Below are positions 17,312-24,994 of a DNA stretch of 32,097 nt, one piece after another (the stretch's first letter is position 1; each line of letters begins with the position of its first letter). The stretch spans positions 1-32,097 of the forward strand of contig JAJBVT010000110.1 of the NCBI GenBank assembly GCA_020859685.1, in the 5' to 3' direction. Source of the stretch: Rikenellaceae bacterium. Lineage in GTDB: Bacteria; Bacteroidota; Bacteroidia; Bacteroidales; Rikenellaceae. Both the position numbers and the translations under genes were made by a program. Under the pieces are notes generated by a model. It saw nothing but the letters and a program-made list of their open reading frames with translations, did not search any database and was not told the origin of the DNA.

Positions 17312-18757
17312 ATGAGCGATAGCGGATACGCAAAAACCAGCGTAAAGGTTATAAACGATTTCCTGATAGATATTATCGGTTCTGTGGTTCCCGGAATAAT
17401 ATTTCTGTTTTGTGTTTTCGTGTCGGTGGTTATACCTGCCGTAATGCTCTATCTCGGATATCCGGTTATGCCGGAGACCGGGACGGAATACGCCACCAAA
17501 ATAGACCTGCTTGTTTCCAATACGTTCCAGGGCTGGTTCTGGCTTGTTATTTTCTTCATATTCATTATACTGGCTTACGCAATCGGCAATATCTTTTACC
17601 GCAGGGATATTAAGGACATGGACAGGGACAGTTTCAAATTTGTGAGGAACAAGCATTTTTATGAAAGCGTGATTCCGTCGGTTGCTTTTTCCGAAATCAG
17701 ATTGAAAGAGAGAAAGATGAGAAACCGGTTCGATATACTGAAAAATAAGTGTAAAGAACCTGGACAAAAAGCTAAAAAACATTTTATAATAAAATATGCG
17801 GATCTGCTGTCCGATTATCTGGACGCCGACCGAAAAACAGGTTTTAAAGAAGAAATTCTAACCCTTTTGAAAAATCAAAGGGTAAAAGACGAGCCGACTT
17901 TCGAAGAGATTATAGAAAAGTTGAACCATATGGCTTACTCCGTCTATCTCGACGATACTGCGGACCCGGATTTAGACAACCGGAAACCATGTGAGACCAC
18001 GGCGATGCAATTCGATATAAATTCGGATTTCCTTCGGGAAAATGTATCGGGGAAATATTTGGAAAAGTTATCGGTTTTATTGAAAAACGGTGATAACAGA
18101 GACCCGGAATTGATCTATTTCAACGCCACGGGATGGTATTTCCGTTTCAGTCTTCGCTCCGAATTTGCATGTGATACCGAGGAGTACTGCCAGTTCCCCT
18201 ATTTGTACTACGATAAATACCTGTGTCGGCGGGAAGCATTTCATTTGATGAAACACGTAAAGTGGAACAGCGAGAACGCCCGCAGTAAAAATGCCCTTAA
18301 TAAATTAAAAATGAGGATACAACTCGCGTCAAAAGACGAGTACAGTATACTGGTTAAAAATGAGGCCCATATCAGGATGGCTTCCTCCTCGCGGGTTGTC
18401 TCTTACTGGACACGCACCATTGCCTACCACTCTCTTGTAGTCTTGTTGCTGGTAACCTTGCTCTCCTATTTTGTATCCGTGGACGGTTCGGGGTTTCTCA
18501 GGTTTTCCGGCAATCCGAATCTGGATTTCGCCGTTCTGCTCCGGATGGGGCTTATCATGCTGATACCCATATGTATCATACTGTTGAGCAATTATATCTG
18601 GCTATCTGTCAAGAAATTCCTGCACTACCAAAGACTGCGCGAGATATTTTTCGTTTTGCAGGCCTATAACGAGATTTTTTATAACAATATCAGAGGATTA
18701 AATGAAGACCTGATTGAAAGGATACACGCCGAAGACAGGCAGGTGTATAATAAATAG
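17312..18757 (+). CDS. Four-helix membrane protein of unknown function, AT-rich
   Basis: 481 residues; family not recognised. Two N-terminal helices (about 24-49 with SVVPGIIFLFCVFVSVV, and about 73-95) are followed by a large charged soluble region (about 96-360) rich in Lys, Glu and Asp, with Cys at 147, 227, 287, 293 and 305. Two C-terminal helices (about 371-390 and 406-430) and a charged tail follow. The soluble part is probably cytoplasmic, since KNKCKEPGQKAKKH and similar Lys-rich runs favour that side. The codon and base use is AT-richer than neighbouring enzymes, suggesting transfer. It is monocistronic. A role in a membrane-linked accessory system such as defence is conceivable from the layout only; no effector motif is visible. 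Confidence 0.85.
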   Translation: MSDSGYAKTSVKVINDFLIDIIGSVVPGIIFLFCVFVSVVIPAVMLYLGYPVMPETGTEYATKIDLLVSNTFQGWFWLVIFFIFIILAYAIGNIFYRRDIKDMDRDSFKFVRNKHFYESVIPSVAFSEIRLKERKMRNRFDILKNKCKEPGQKAKKHFIIKYADLLSDYLDADRKTGFKEEILTLLKNQRVKDEPTFEEIIEKLNHMAYSVYLDDTADPDLDNRKPCETTAMQFDINSDFLRENVSGKYLEKLSVLLKNGDNRDPELIYFNATGWYFRFSLRSEFACDTEEYCQFPYLYYDKYLCRREAFHLMKHVKWNSENARSKNALNKLKMRIQLASKDEYSILVKNEAHIRMASSSRVVSYWTRTIAYHSLVVLLLVTLLSYFVSVDGSGFLRFSGNPNLDFAVLLRMGLIMLIPICIILLSNYIWLSVKKFLHYQRLREIFFVLQAYNEIFYNNIRGLNEDLIERIHAEDRQVYNK

Positions 18758-18782
18758 GTGTCGACTTTATTTCAATTGGTTT

Positions 18783-18813
18783 AGCGACCCGCATACTGCC
18801 CTCGGCGGGCCGT
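18783..18813. repeat. Fragment of the composite-repeat core
   Basis: CGACCCGC and GGCGGGCCG in inverted arrangement resemble the GC-rich core of the 20684 and 26685 elements, without flanking hairpin modules. Confidence 0.35.
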
Positions 18814-18906
18814 GCGTCAGCATAGCAAGAGCATTTTTCTACATACTATAAACCGTTTATATTCCTGAATAATCTGCCGGATTAGCCGTTGTAAAATCGG
18901 GAAATA

Positions 18907-18936
18907 TTGCGAAATCTCGGGGAAATTCTATTTTTG
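18907..18936 (+). promoter_or_regulatory. Bacteroidetes-type promoter for the CE15 esterase
   Basis: TTG at 18907-18909, a 19-bp spacer, and TATTTTTG at 18929-18936 match the consensus well. The leader to ATG 18998 would be about 55 nt. Confidence 0.7.
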
Positions 18937-18997
18937 CAGTAACCGGGCCGCGCGGGGCGCATCCGGCCTTCTTCCCTTAACCCTAAACTCGACCGAA

Positions 18998-20470
18998 ATG
19001 TTAAGAAAACTGACTCTGCTTGCCGGCGCCGTGTTGTTTATCTCCGCGGCTACCGGACAGGACGGCACCCCGTTCCCCGATTTCCCGCCGGAGGACGTGA
19101 CCACCGAGATGGACCGACTGCAGATGCTCCACCAGCTCGGAATCTCGTTTCCCGACCTGCCGCCCGCAGACCGGGACCCCAATAAACCCTCCGGCCTGAA
19201 ATACCGCGACCCGGCGGACCCCGGCCGCGGATACAACGACGGGGAGGGTTACGCCCCCGGCTCTCCGGGGACCTATGTGGTGAGCCGTTCCGATTTCGGG
19301 CTGTGGGTGAATTATAGGGACGACCCGGAGCTGCTCTGCCCCTACGAGTCCATCGACCTGCTGACCATGTTCGACGGTACCCGGGTGGAGAGTCCGTTAC
19401 AGTGGATTACCCGGCGGCGGCCGGAGCTGGCCGAATACTGTTTCCGGGAGATATGGGGTATCGTCCCCGAGGAGGCGGACAGCCTGTCGGTGGACTGGGA
19501 GACCGAGTTCTCGTCCGTACTGTCGTTGGATGGAGCGCCCGAGGTGAAATACGAGGAGTGGTTCCTGAGGGGCACCATCGGCACGGCCCTCTATCCCCGA
19601 ATCCGTAACCGGCCGGAAATCAATGCGCGGATGTTTATTCCCGAGGGAGCCGATAACGTGCCCGTGGTGATACAGTTATCCACGGCGAGGTTCTGGACCC
19701 ACGACGTTTACGTGCAGGAGTGCATAAGTCGGGGCTGGGCATTGGTGCAGATGGACTGTTACGGCATACAGCCCGACAGCGGGGAGTTCCTGACCGACTA
19801 CCTTATCGGTCTGGTGAACCGGGGCAACTGGCGGAAACCGGAAGACTGGGGCGCCCTTCAGGCATGGGGCTGGGGCGTGACGCGGCTTATCGATATGTTC
19901 GAGGCGTGGAACCGGATCGATGCCCGAAGTGTCGCGGTGACGGGCCATTCGCGGTTCGGCAAGGGCGCGCTGGTAACCATGGCGGCGGAGCCGCGTCTGG
20001 CGGCCGCCTATATAAGTAACTCCGGTGCTTTGGGCACCTCACCCATCCGGAGACATTTCGGACAGGACCTGGAGAGTGTTCTCACCCGCTCGGAGTACCA
20101 CTGGCTGGCGGGTAACGCCTTCAAATGGGCCGGGCCTGCCGAAGAGGGTGGTTACCTGCCCCGGAAGATAGCGTCACTGCCGGTGGACACCCACGCCCTG
20201 CTCGCTTTGTGCGCTCCGCGGCCCGTATTCATCGGTACCGGGACGGAGGACTATTGGGCCGACCCGGACGGAACGTTCCTAAACTGCGTGGCCGTAAGCC
20301 CGGTATACGAACTGTTGGGCTACACGGGGCTGGTGTGCGAGGACGGCCTTCCCGTTCCCGACAAGGTATATATGGACGGGGATATCGGCTTCCGAAACCA
20401 TATCGGCGGCCATGTGGACTACCTCGAGTGGCCCTGGTTCGCCGAGTGGCTGGAGAGGTATTTCGATTGA
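18998..20470 (+). CDS. Secreted CE15-type glucuronoyl esterase
   Basis: 490 residues with a signal peptide (about 1-20, LFISAATGQ). An alpha/beta-hydrolase domain holds the CE15 nucleophile motif GHSRFGK (Ser318). Family-typical segments follow: YISNSGALGTSPIRRHFGQ, HWLAGNAFKW, LPVDTHALLALCAPRPVFIGTGTEDYWADP, and the C-terminal catalytic His472 in IGGHVDYLEW. CE15 enzymes hydrolyse the ester between 4-O-methylglucuronic acid of xylan and lignin alcohols; bacterial members also act on other uronate esters. The first 180 residues are longer than the minimal domain. It is monocistronic with its own promoter. Together with the GH51 gene nearby it points to glucuronoarabinoxylan-like substrates. 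Confidence 0.88.
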   Translation: MLRKLTLLAGAVLFISAATGQDGTPFPDFPPEDVTTEMDRLQMLHQLGISFPDLPPADRDPNKPSGLKYRDPADPGRGYNDGEGYAPGSPGTYVVSRSDFGLWVNYRDDPELLCPYESIDLLTMFDGTRVESPLQWITRRRPELAEYCFREIWGIVPEEADSLSVDWETEFSSVLSLDGAPEVKYEEWFLRGTIGTALYPRIRNRPEINARMFIPEGADNVPVVIQLSTARFWTHDVYVQECISRGWALVQMDCYGIQPDSGEFLTDYLIGLVNRGNWRKPEDWGALQAWGWGVTRLIDMFEAWNRIDARSVAVTGHSRFGKGALVTMAAEPRLAAAYISNSGALGTSPIRRHFGQDLESVLTRSEYHWLAGNAFKWAGPAEEGGYLPRKIASLPVDTHALLALCAPRPVFIGTGTEDYWADPDGTFLNCVAVSPVYELLGYTGLVCEDGLPVPDKVYMDGDIGFRNHIGGHVDYLEWPWFAEWLERYFD

Positions 20471-20683
20471 TTTCTTTTTATCTGATAAAAGGAGGGGCCG
20501 GGCCTTGGGGGTTCGGCTCTGTTTATTGTCGTGGAGTTTGGTTGGACCCGGCTTTTCCCCGGCAAAAGACCCCTTTCGCCGAGCGACGAGAGTAATTCTC
20601 CTCGTTGATCGGCTTAGACGGTGAGTTTACGGGCGCTCTCTTATTCATCGTTTTGTCGCCTCCGGTCTTCATTAGGACAGTTA

Positions 20684-20816
20684 TAGATCCTTCACTCACG
20701 TTCAGGATGACATACTATACTATGCCTGCCTTGTTGCAGGCATGCGGCCCACCGGTGGCGGATTGGTGGGCCGCTGAAAAAAAGAAATATTATTCTGAGC
20801 GGTAGTAAAGAATTTT
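20684..20816. repeat. Composite hairpin repeat element, complete copy
   Basis: Left module 20684-20711 (stem ATCCT/AGGAT), a GCCTGC/GCAGGC hairpin, a GC-rich core (GCGGCCCACC with GGTGGGCCGC), a poly-A tract, and a right module in opposite orientation (stem ATTCT/AGAAT) ending near 20816. At about 133 bp it is close in size to the 139-bp units at 9351-9977. The rest of the gene-free stretch 20471-20929 shows only an imperfect hairpin near 20582-20606 and no gene. Confidence 0.75.
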
Positions 20817-20929
20817 GCGCCGGTTAAACTATCAGGTATAATATGTTTCGCCTGCGGCGTCCCCTACTCGTAACGGGACCTGGGAACTGACAAAGCGTGC
20901 TCTCACTCTACGGTTCATAACTGCGGGGT

Positions 20930-23437
20930 CTACCGGGTTGCCTGTAATTCCCCTCCCGGCACCCGTATTACAGTCAGCGAGTAAGGTTGGAGAGTGAGGT
21001 CGGTTACCGGGTCCAGCCGAACGGCGCGGGCCGACCCGCCGACCTCCTGCTCATCCGGACTTCCGGCTATGGTGGTAATCCGCCCCTCGACCGATTCCCT
21101 TACCCCCACGGCGGTGAAATCCGTACGGGCCGACACCTCTACCGGTAACATATTCACCAGTTTATAGATAACGTCACCCGTAGCGCTGTCATGCACTACG
21201 GAGACGGCTATACGGCTCCGCACATCGCGGCGGTCGCTGGATATGACCACCTCCTGCGGAATATACCGGTCGCCCGAGTTGTTGCCGAACAGTTTTTGCA
21301 CGTAATAATTTACCGTAGGCTTCACCTCCGTATTGTTAAAGTAGATAAGGTCCGGCCGCCACTGTGTGTTTCCATCCCTTGCCAGCAGGGGCGCGTAGGA
21401 CGACATTACGACCACGTCGCCGTTCCGCTCGAGCGAGGTAAGGTAGAGCGCTTCGGCCAGCGCGGTTTCGAAATTGCTTACCCGGCCGGGCAGGTGCGCC
21501 GCGTACTCGCCGAGGTAGACTTTAGGCCCGGTCCGGTCGTATTTATCGTAAAAGTCCTGATTGTAGATAAACCATCCCGGCGTCTGGTAGTAGTGCTCGT
21601 CGAGAATGGGGACGCCCTGCTCCACGCCGAGCCTCCACCCCTCCACATAGTCGGTCCCCTCGAAGAACGGCCCGGCGGTGCCGATAACGGTTATCTCCGG
21701 ATGCTTCTTCCTTACGGCGTCGAATATCATGTTGAACCGCTCCTCGAACACGTCCGTAATAAGGTCCTCGTTTCCGATGCCGAGGTACTTAAGGTCGAAC
21801 GGCTCGGGATGCCCGGCCTCGGCCCGCACCCTGCCCCACCGGCTGGTCGCAGGTCCGTTGGCCCACTCGATAAGGTCGAGCACCTCCTGCGCGTAGGCGT
21901 CCATCTCGCACATCGGGATACCGCCCTGCTGCCCCCCGAGGGCGTGGCCGTGTGCGCCCGAGTTCTGGCAGGGCACCCCGGCCGCCACTATCGGCACCGG
22001 CTCCGCGCCGATATCCTCGCAGAACAGGAAGTATTCATAGTAGCCCAGCCCGGCGGTCTGGTGGTAGTTCCATATATTGCGTTGGGGCACGCGTGCCTCG
22101 AGCGGGCCCACGGTGTTCTGCCAGCGGTAGATATTGTCGATGCCGTCCCCGTGGGCGAGGCATCCGCCGGGAAAGCGCACGAAGCGCGGCTTTAAATCGG
22201 CTATCGCCTGCGCGAGGTCGGCCCGCAGGCCGTTCCTGCGGCCCATAAAGGTATTCTGCGGGAAAAGCGACACCATATCGACAGCGATGGTGCCGGCAAA
22301 TTCCGGGATAATCTCCAGCACGGCCATATCGCTGTTATCCGTGGCCGTTATAACCGCTTCGTATCTTGTCCACTCGCCGGAGGCGACCTCCACCGTGCAC
22401 TGGCCGTACAGCTGCCCACCGGGTTCGGCGATGCGGACCGTTACCTTTCCGCCGGAGCCCGAAACGATACGGGCGAACATCGAGAAGTCGTACCGCTCAC
22501 CCGACCGGACAGAGATCCGTGAATAACCTTTGTTAATCAGTTTGCCGCCCGTGCCGTCGGTGGTGAGCAGGGCATAGTGCGGGTTGTTGGGATGTAGCGG
22601 CGCGACGGTGTCTATTTCGAATCCGAGACCCTCGGCCACCCATGCCGTCCGGCTGTGCCACGAGGTGTCGCGGCCCTGCCGGTCGGCCGGGTCGTACTCG
22701 AAATCGCGGTTCTGAACCAGCTCGGCGTACAGCCCTCCGTCGGCCGCGTAATTAATATCTTCGAAGAACACCCCTATCAGCATATTGCCGATATCTTTGG
22801 ACCGGGACGGGTCGGGCGTTATCTCCACCTCCACCGGCCCGAGCCCGGCGAACCGCTCCGGGTCCCCGTCGGCGGTCTCGCTCCAAAGGGCGTTGCGGTA
22901 CGAGGCGACCTCATACCTCGTTATCAGCCCGTCGACCACGCTCCACGGCACTTCGAGCATCGTGCCGGTAAGCTCCATGCCGTTTATCCGGACGGTTTGG
23001 CGGGCGTCGCGGTATGCGGCCATTCCGGCCCGGTCCAGAAGCGGGAAGTCGCCGGTATCGGCGTAGTAAGTCTGGCGGCCCCAGTAGACCATATCGGCGG
23101 TGGCGACGTGGGCGAAAATGCCCTCCGGCTCATGGTCGAGCGCCCAGACTGCATGCCACAGCCCGTCCCCGCCGCGGAACATGAACGGGTCTATCATCCG
23201 CTTCTCGCTGCCCCACCGGCTGTAATCCGACTTTACGTAGGCGAACCCGTCGCCTATCGGGTGCCATAGCTCCCGGTCGGTGCTCCACGCGAACCGGAGG
23301 CCCCCGCGGCCTTCGTCTTCGACGGTGCTATAGGCGATAACGTGCGCCGTTTCGGGCACAGGGCCGTAATTACCGGCCCGTGCCGCTGTGGCCGCGAAGG
23401 CGGCCATATAAAGCAGTGCGAACAGTTTTAATCTCAT
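20930..23437 (-). CDS. Secreted GH51 alpha-L-arabinofuranosidase with propeller-like N-terminal region
   Basis: 835 residues from ATG 23437. A GTG seven codons upstream is less likely because it lies within about 2 bp of the promoter's -7 element. The signal peptide ends near residue 22. Residues about 30-130 resemble part of a GH43/GH32-type beta-propeller (FAWSTDRELWHPIG, RMIDPFMFRGGDGLWHAVWALD). A CBM_4_9-like sandwich lies at about 240-395. The GH51 TIM barrel (about 400-670) contains RFPGGCLAHGDGIDNIYRW, the acid/base Glu557 in GIGNEDL and the nucleophile Glu644 in YLGEYAAH. A C-terminal beta-sandwich completes the protein. It removes arabinose side chains from arabinoxylan or arabinan. 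It is monocistronic with a strong promoter. Confidence 0.93.
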   Translation of the reverse strand: MRLKLFALLYMAAFAATAARAGNYGPVPETAHVIAYSTVEDEGRGGLRFAWSTDRELWHPIGDGFAYVKSDYSRWGSEKRMIDPFMFRGGDGLWHAVWALDHEPEGIFAHVATADMVYWGRQTYYADTGDFPLLDRAGMAAYRDARQTVRINGMELTGTMLEVPWSVVDGLITRYEVASYRNALWSETADGDPERFAGLGPVEVEITPDPSRSKDIGNMLIGVFFEDINYAADGGLYAELVQNRDFEYDPADRQGRDTSWHSRTAWVAEGLGFEIDTVAPLHPNNPHYALLTTDGTGGKLINKGYSRISVRSGERYDFSMFARIVSGSGGKVTVRIAEPGGQLYGQCTVEVASGEWTRYEAVITATDNSDMAVLEIIPEFAGTIAVDMVSLFPQNTFMGRRNGLRADLAQAIADLKPRFVRFPGGCLAHGDGIDNIYRWQNTVGPLEARVPQRNIWNYHQTAGLGYYEYFLFCEDIGAEPVPIVAAGVPCQNSGAHGHALGGQQGGIPMCEMDAYAQEVLDLIEWANGPATSRWGRVRAEAGHPEPFDLKYLGIGNEDLITDVFEERFNMIFDAVRKKHPEITVIGTAGPFFEGTDYVEGWRLGVEQGVPILDEHYYQTPGWFIYNQDFYDKYDRTGPKVYLGEYAAHLPGRVSNFETALAEALYLTSLERNGDVVVMSSYAPLLARDGNTQWRPDLIYFNNTEVKPTVNYYVQKLFGNNSGDRYIPQEVVISSDRRDVRSRIAVSVVHDSATGDVIYKLVNMLPVEVSARTDFTAVGVRESVEGRITTIAGSPDEQEVGGSARAVRLDPVTDLTLQPYSLTVIRVPGGELQATR

Positions 23438-23459
23438 AACGGAAAGGTTCAGGTTCACG

Positions 23460-23491
23460 CAAATATATATCCGCTCCGCGAAGGTAGCAAA
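23460..23491 (-). promoter_or_regulatory. Bacteroidetes-type promoter for the GH51 gene
   Basis: On the minus strand, TTTG (23491-23488), 20 bp, then TATATTTG (23467-23460) match the consensus exactly. This places transcription start near 23453 and supports ATG 23437 over the upstream GTG at 23458. Confidence 0.8.
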
Positions 23492-23529
23492 TCGTACCTT
23501 TGCCGAAGGTTATACGATTTTTGCCCATG

Positions 23530-23558
23530 AAAAAATGCCGCCCTCGTGGGCGGCATTT
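23530..23558 (-). terminator. Intrinsic terminator of the redox operon
   Basis: AAATGCCGCCC (23533-23543) pairs perfectly with GGGCGGCATTT (23548-23558) around a 4-nt loop. The A-run at 23530-23535 gives a U-run on the minus strand. It lies 22 bp after the aldo/keto reductase stop codon. Confidence 0.9.
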
Positions 23559-23579
23559 CGACTTGCGGCCCCCGAGCGG

Positions 23580-24977
23580 TCAATAGGCCGACACCTTTTC
23601 CCGGCGCAGGTTCTCCACGAACTCGTCGATGCGGACCATCTCGTCCGGAATCGGAATCCTCTGCGGGCACTCGGGCTTGCAGATGCCGCACCCGATACAC
23701 TGCTTGGCCTGCCGGAGTTTGGGCACGCTGCGGTCGTATCCGACGAGGAACTGGCGGCGATACTTCCGGTACTCCGGGTCGCCCGCGTCATCGGGCATCC
23801 GCTGTTCGTTCACCACCTTGTTGTAGTGGGCGAACACACCGGGTATATCTATACCGTATTTACACGGCATGCAGTACTGGCACTCGGTGCACGGTATAAA
23901 GTCCTCGTTAAGGTAATACTGTGTAACATCCTCTAAAGCCGCGTATTCCTGCTCGTTCAGCGGCTCCAGCGGACCGTAGGTGCGCAGGTTCTCCTGAAGG
24001 TGCTCCATCTGCGTCATACCGCTCAGCACGGTCAGCACCCCTTCCGGGGTACCGGCGTACCGGAAGGCCCATGTAGCCGGGGTATCGTCCGGACGAAGCT
24101 GGCGCAGGGGAGCCTGCGTAAGGGAGTTCAGCCGCGACAGGCGGCCGCCTAAAAGCGGTTCCATAATGACGGCGGGCACATTCTTCTTTTGCAGCTCCGC
24201 ATATAGGTACTCGGCGTTGACGTTACGGCCCGAAGCGTGCTGCCAGTCTATATAATTGAGCTGTATCTGGCAGAAATCCCACTGTATATCCTTGTAGGCC
24301 AACAGGTAGTCGAAAGCCTCCACGTCCCCGTGGAACGACCAGCCGAGGTTGCGTATCCGCCCGGCCTCCTTTTCGCGGAGCAGGAAGTCGATCATGCCGT
24401 TGTCGATAAACCGGCTGTTTACACCCTCGATTGTACCTATGGAATGGAGCAGGTAGTAGTCGATATAGTCCACCTGAAGGCGCCGGAACGACTGTTCGTA
24501 CATCGCAATCGAACCCTCGCGGCTGCGGGTGTAGGCGTCGTCGCCCATGTTCGAAAGTTTGGTGGCTACGAAGAACTTCTCGCGCGGGTGGCGTTTAAGG
24601 GCGATACCGGTGGCCTCCTCCGACAGACCCCGGGCGTAACCCGGAGCGGTGTCGAAATAGTTCACCCCGTGCTCGATGGCGTAATCCACCAGCTCGTTCA
24701 CAAGGTCCTGGTCTATCTCCTGCCCCTGTCCGTCCGCCGTGGGGCGGAACGGCCAACGCATACAGCCGTACCCGAGCAGGGATACCCGGTCGCCCGTGTG
24801 GGGATTGGTCCTGTATGTCTGCCTGTCCGGCCCCGGGACTTCGCCCGTAATGCTGCTCGTATTCGACCGACCCGTGGGCCTGCAACCGGCCAGCAGCGCG
24901 GCCGATGCGGCCGTACCGGCGCCGAGGACCTTCAGAAAGTCCCGGCGGCTTATATTCTTCTTATTATCTTTTGCCAT
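23580..24977 (-). CDS. Tat-exported aldo/keto reductase with C-terminal [4Fe-4S] ferredoxin domain
   Basis: 465 residues from ATG 24977; the longer frame to 25088 overlaps the upstream gene. The N-terminus has a twin-arginine motif (SRRDFLK, 10-16) and a hydrophobic stretch ending LLAGC (Cys32), so a Tat-exported lipoprotein is likely. The AKR barrel (about 60-340) has the tetrad Asp109 (FDTAPGY), Tyr114, Lys140 (ATKLS) and His178 (LLHSI). The C-terminal part carries two cysteine sets: Cys363/366/369/372 (CTECQYCMPC) and Cys427/430/433/437 (CIGCGICKPEC), binding one or two [4Fe-4S] clusters. It starts 17 bp after a polyferredoxin membrane protein gene on the same strand, so electrons may pass between them. 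The substrate is unknown. Confidence 0.93.
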   Translation of the reverse strand: MAKDNKKNISRRDFLKVLGAGTAASAALLAGCRPTGRSNTSSITGEVPGPDRQTYRTNPHTGDRVSLLGYGCMRWPFRPTADGQGQEIDQDLVNELVDYAIEHGVNYFDTAPGYARGLSEEATGIALKRHPREKFFVATKLSNMGDDAYTRSREGSIAMYEQSFRRLQVDYIDYYLLHSIGTIEGVNSRFIDNGMIDFLLREKEAGRIRNLGWSFHGDVEAFDYLLAYKDIQWDFCQIQLNYIDWQHASGRNVNAEYLYAELQKKNVPAVIMEPLLGGRLSRLNSLTQAPLRQLRPDDTPATWAFRYAGTPEGVLTVLSGMTQMEHLQENLRTYGPLEPLNEQEYAALEDVTQYYLNEDFIPCTECQYCMPCKYGIDIPGVFAHYNKVVNEQRMPDDAGDPEYRKYRRQFLVGYDRSVPKLRQAKQCIGCGICKPECPQRIPIPDEMVRIDEFVENLRREKVSAY

Positions 24978-24994
24978 GATTCGTCTTCTTACCG

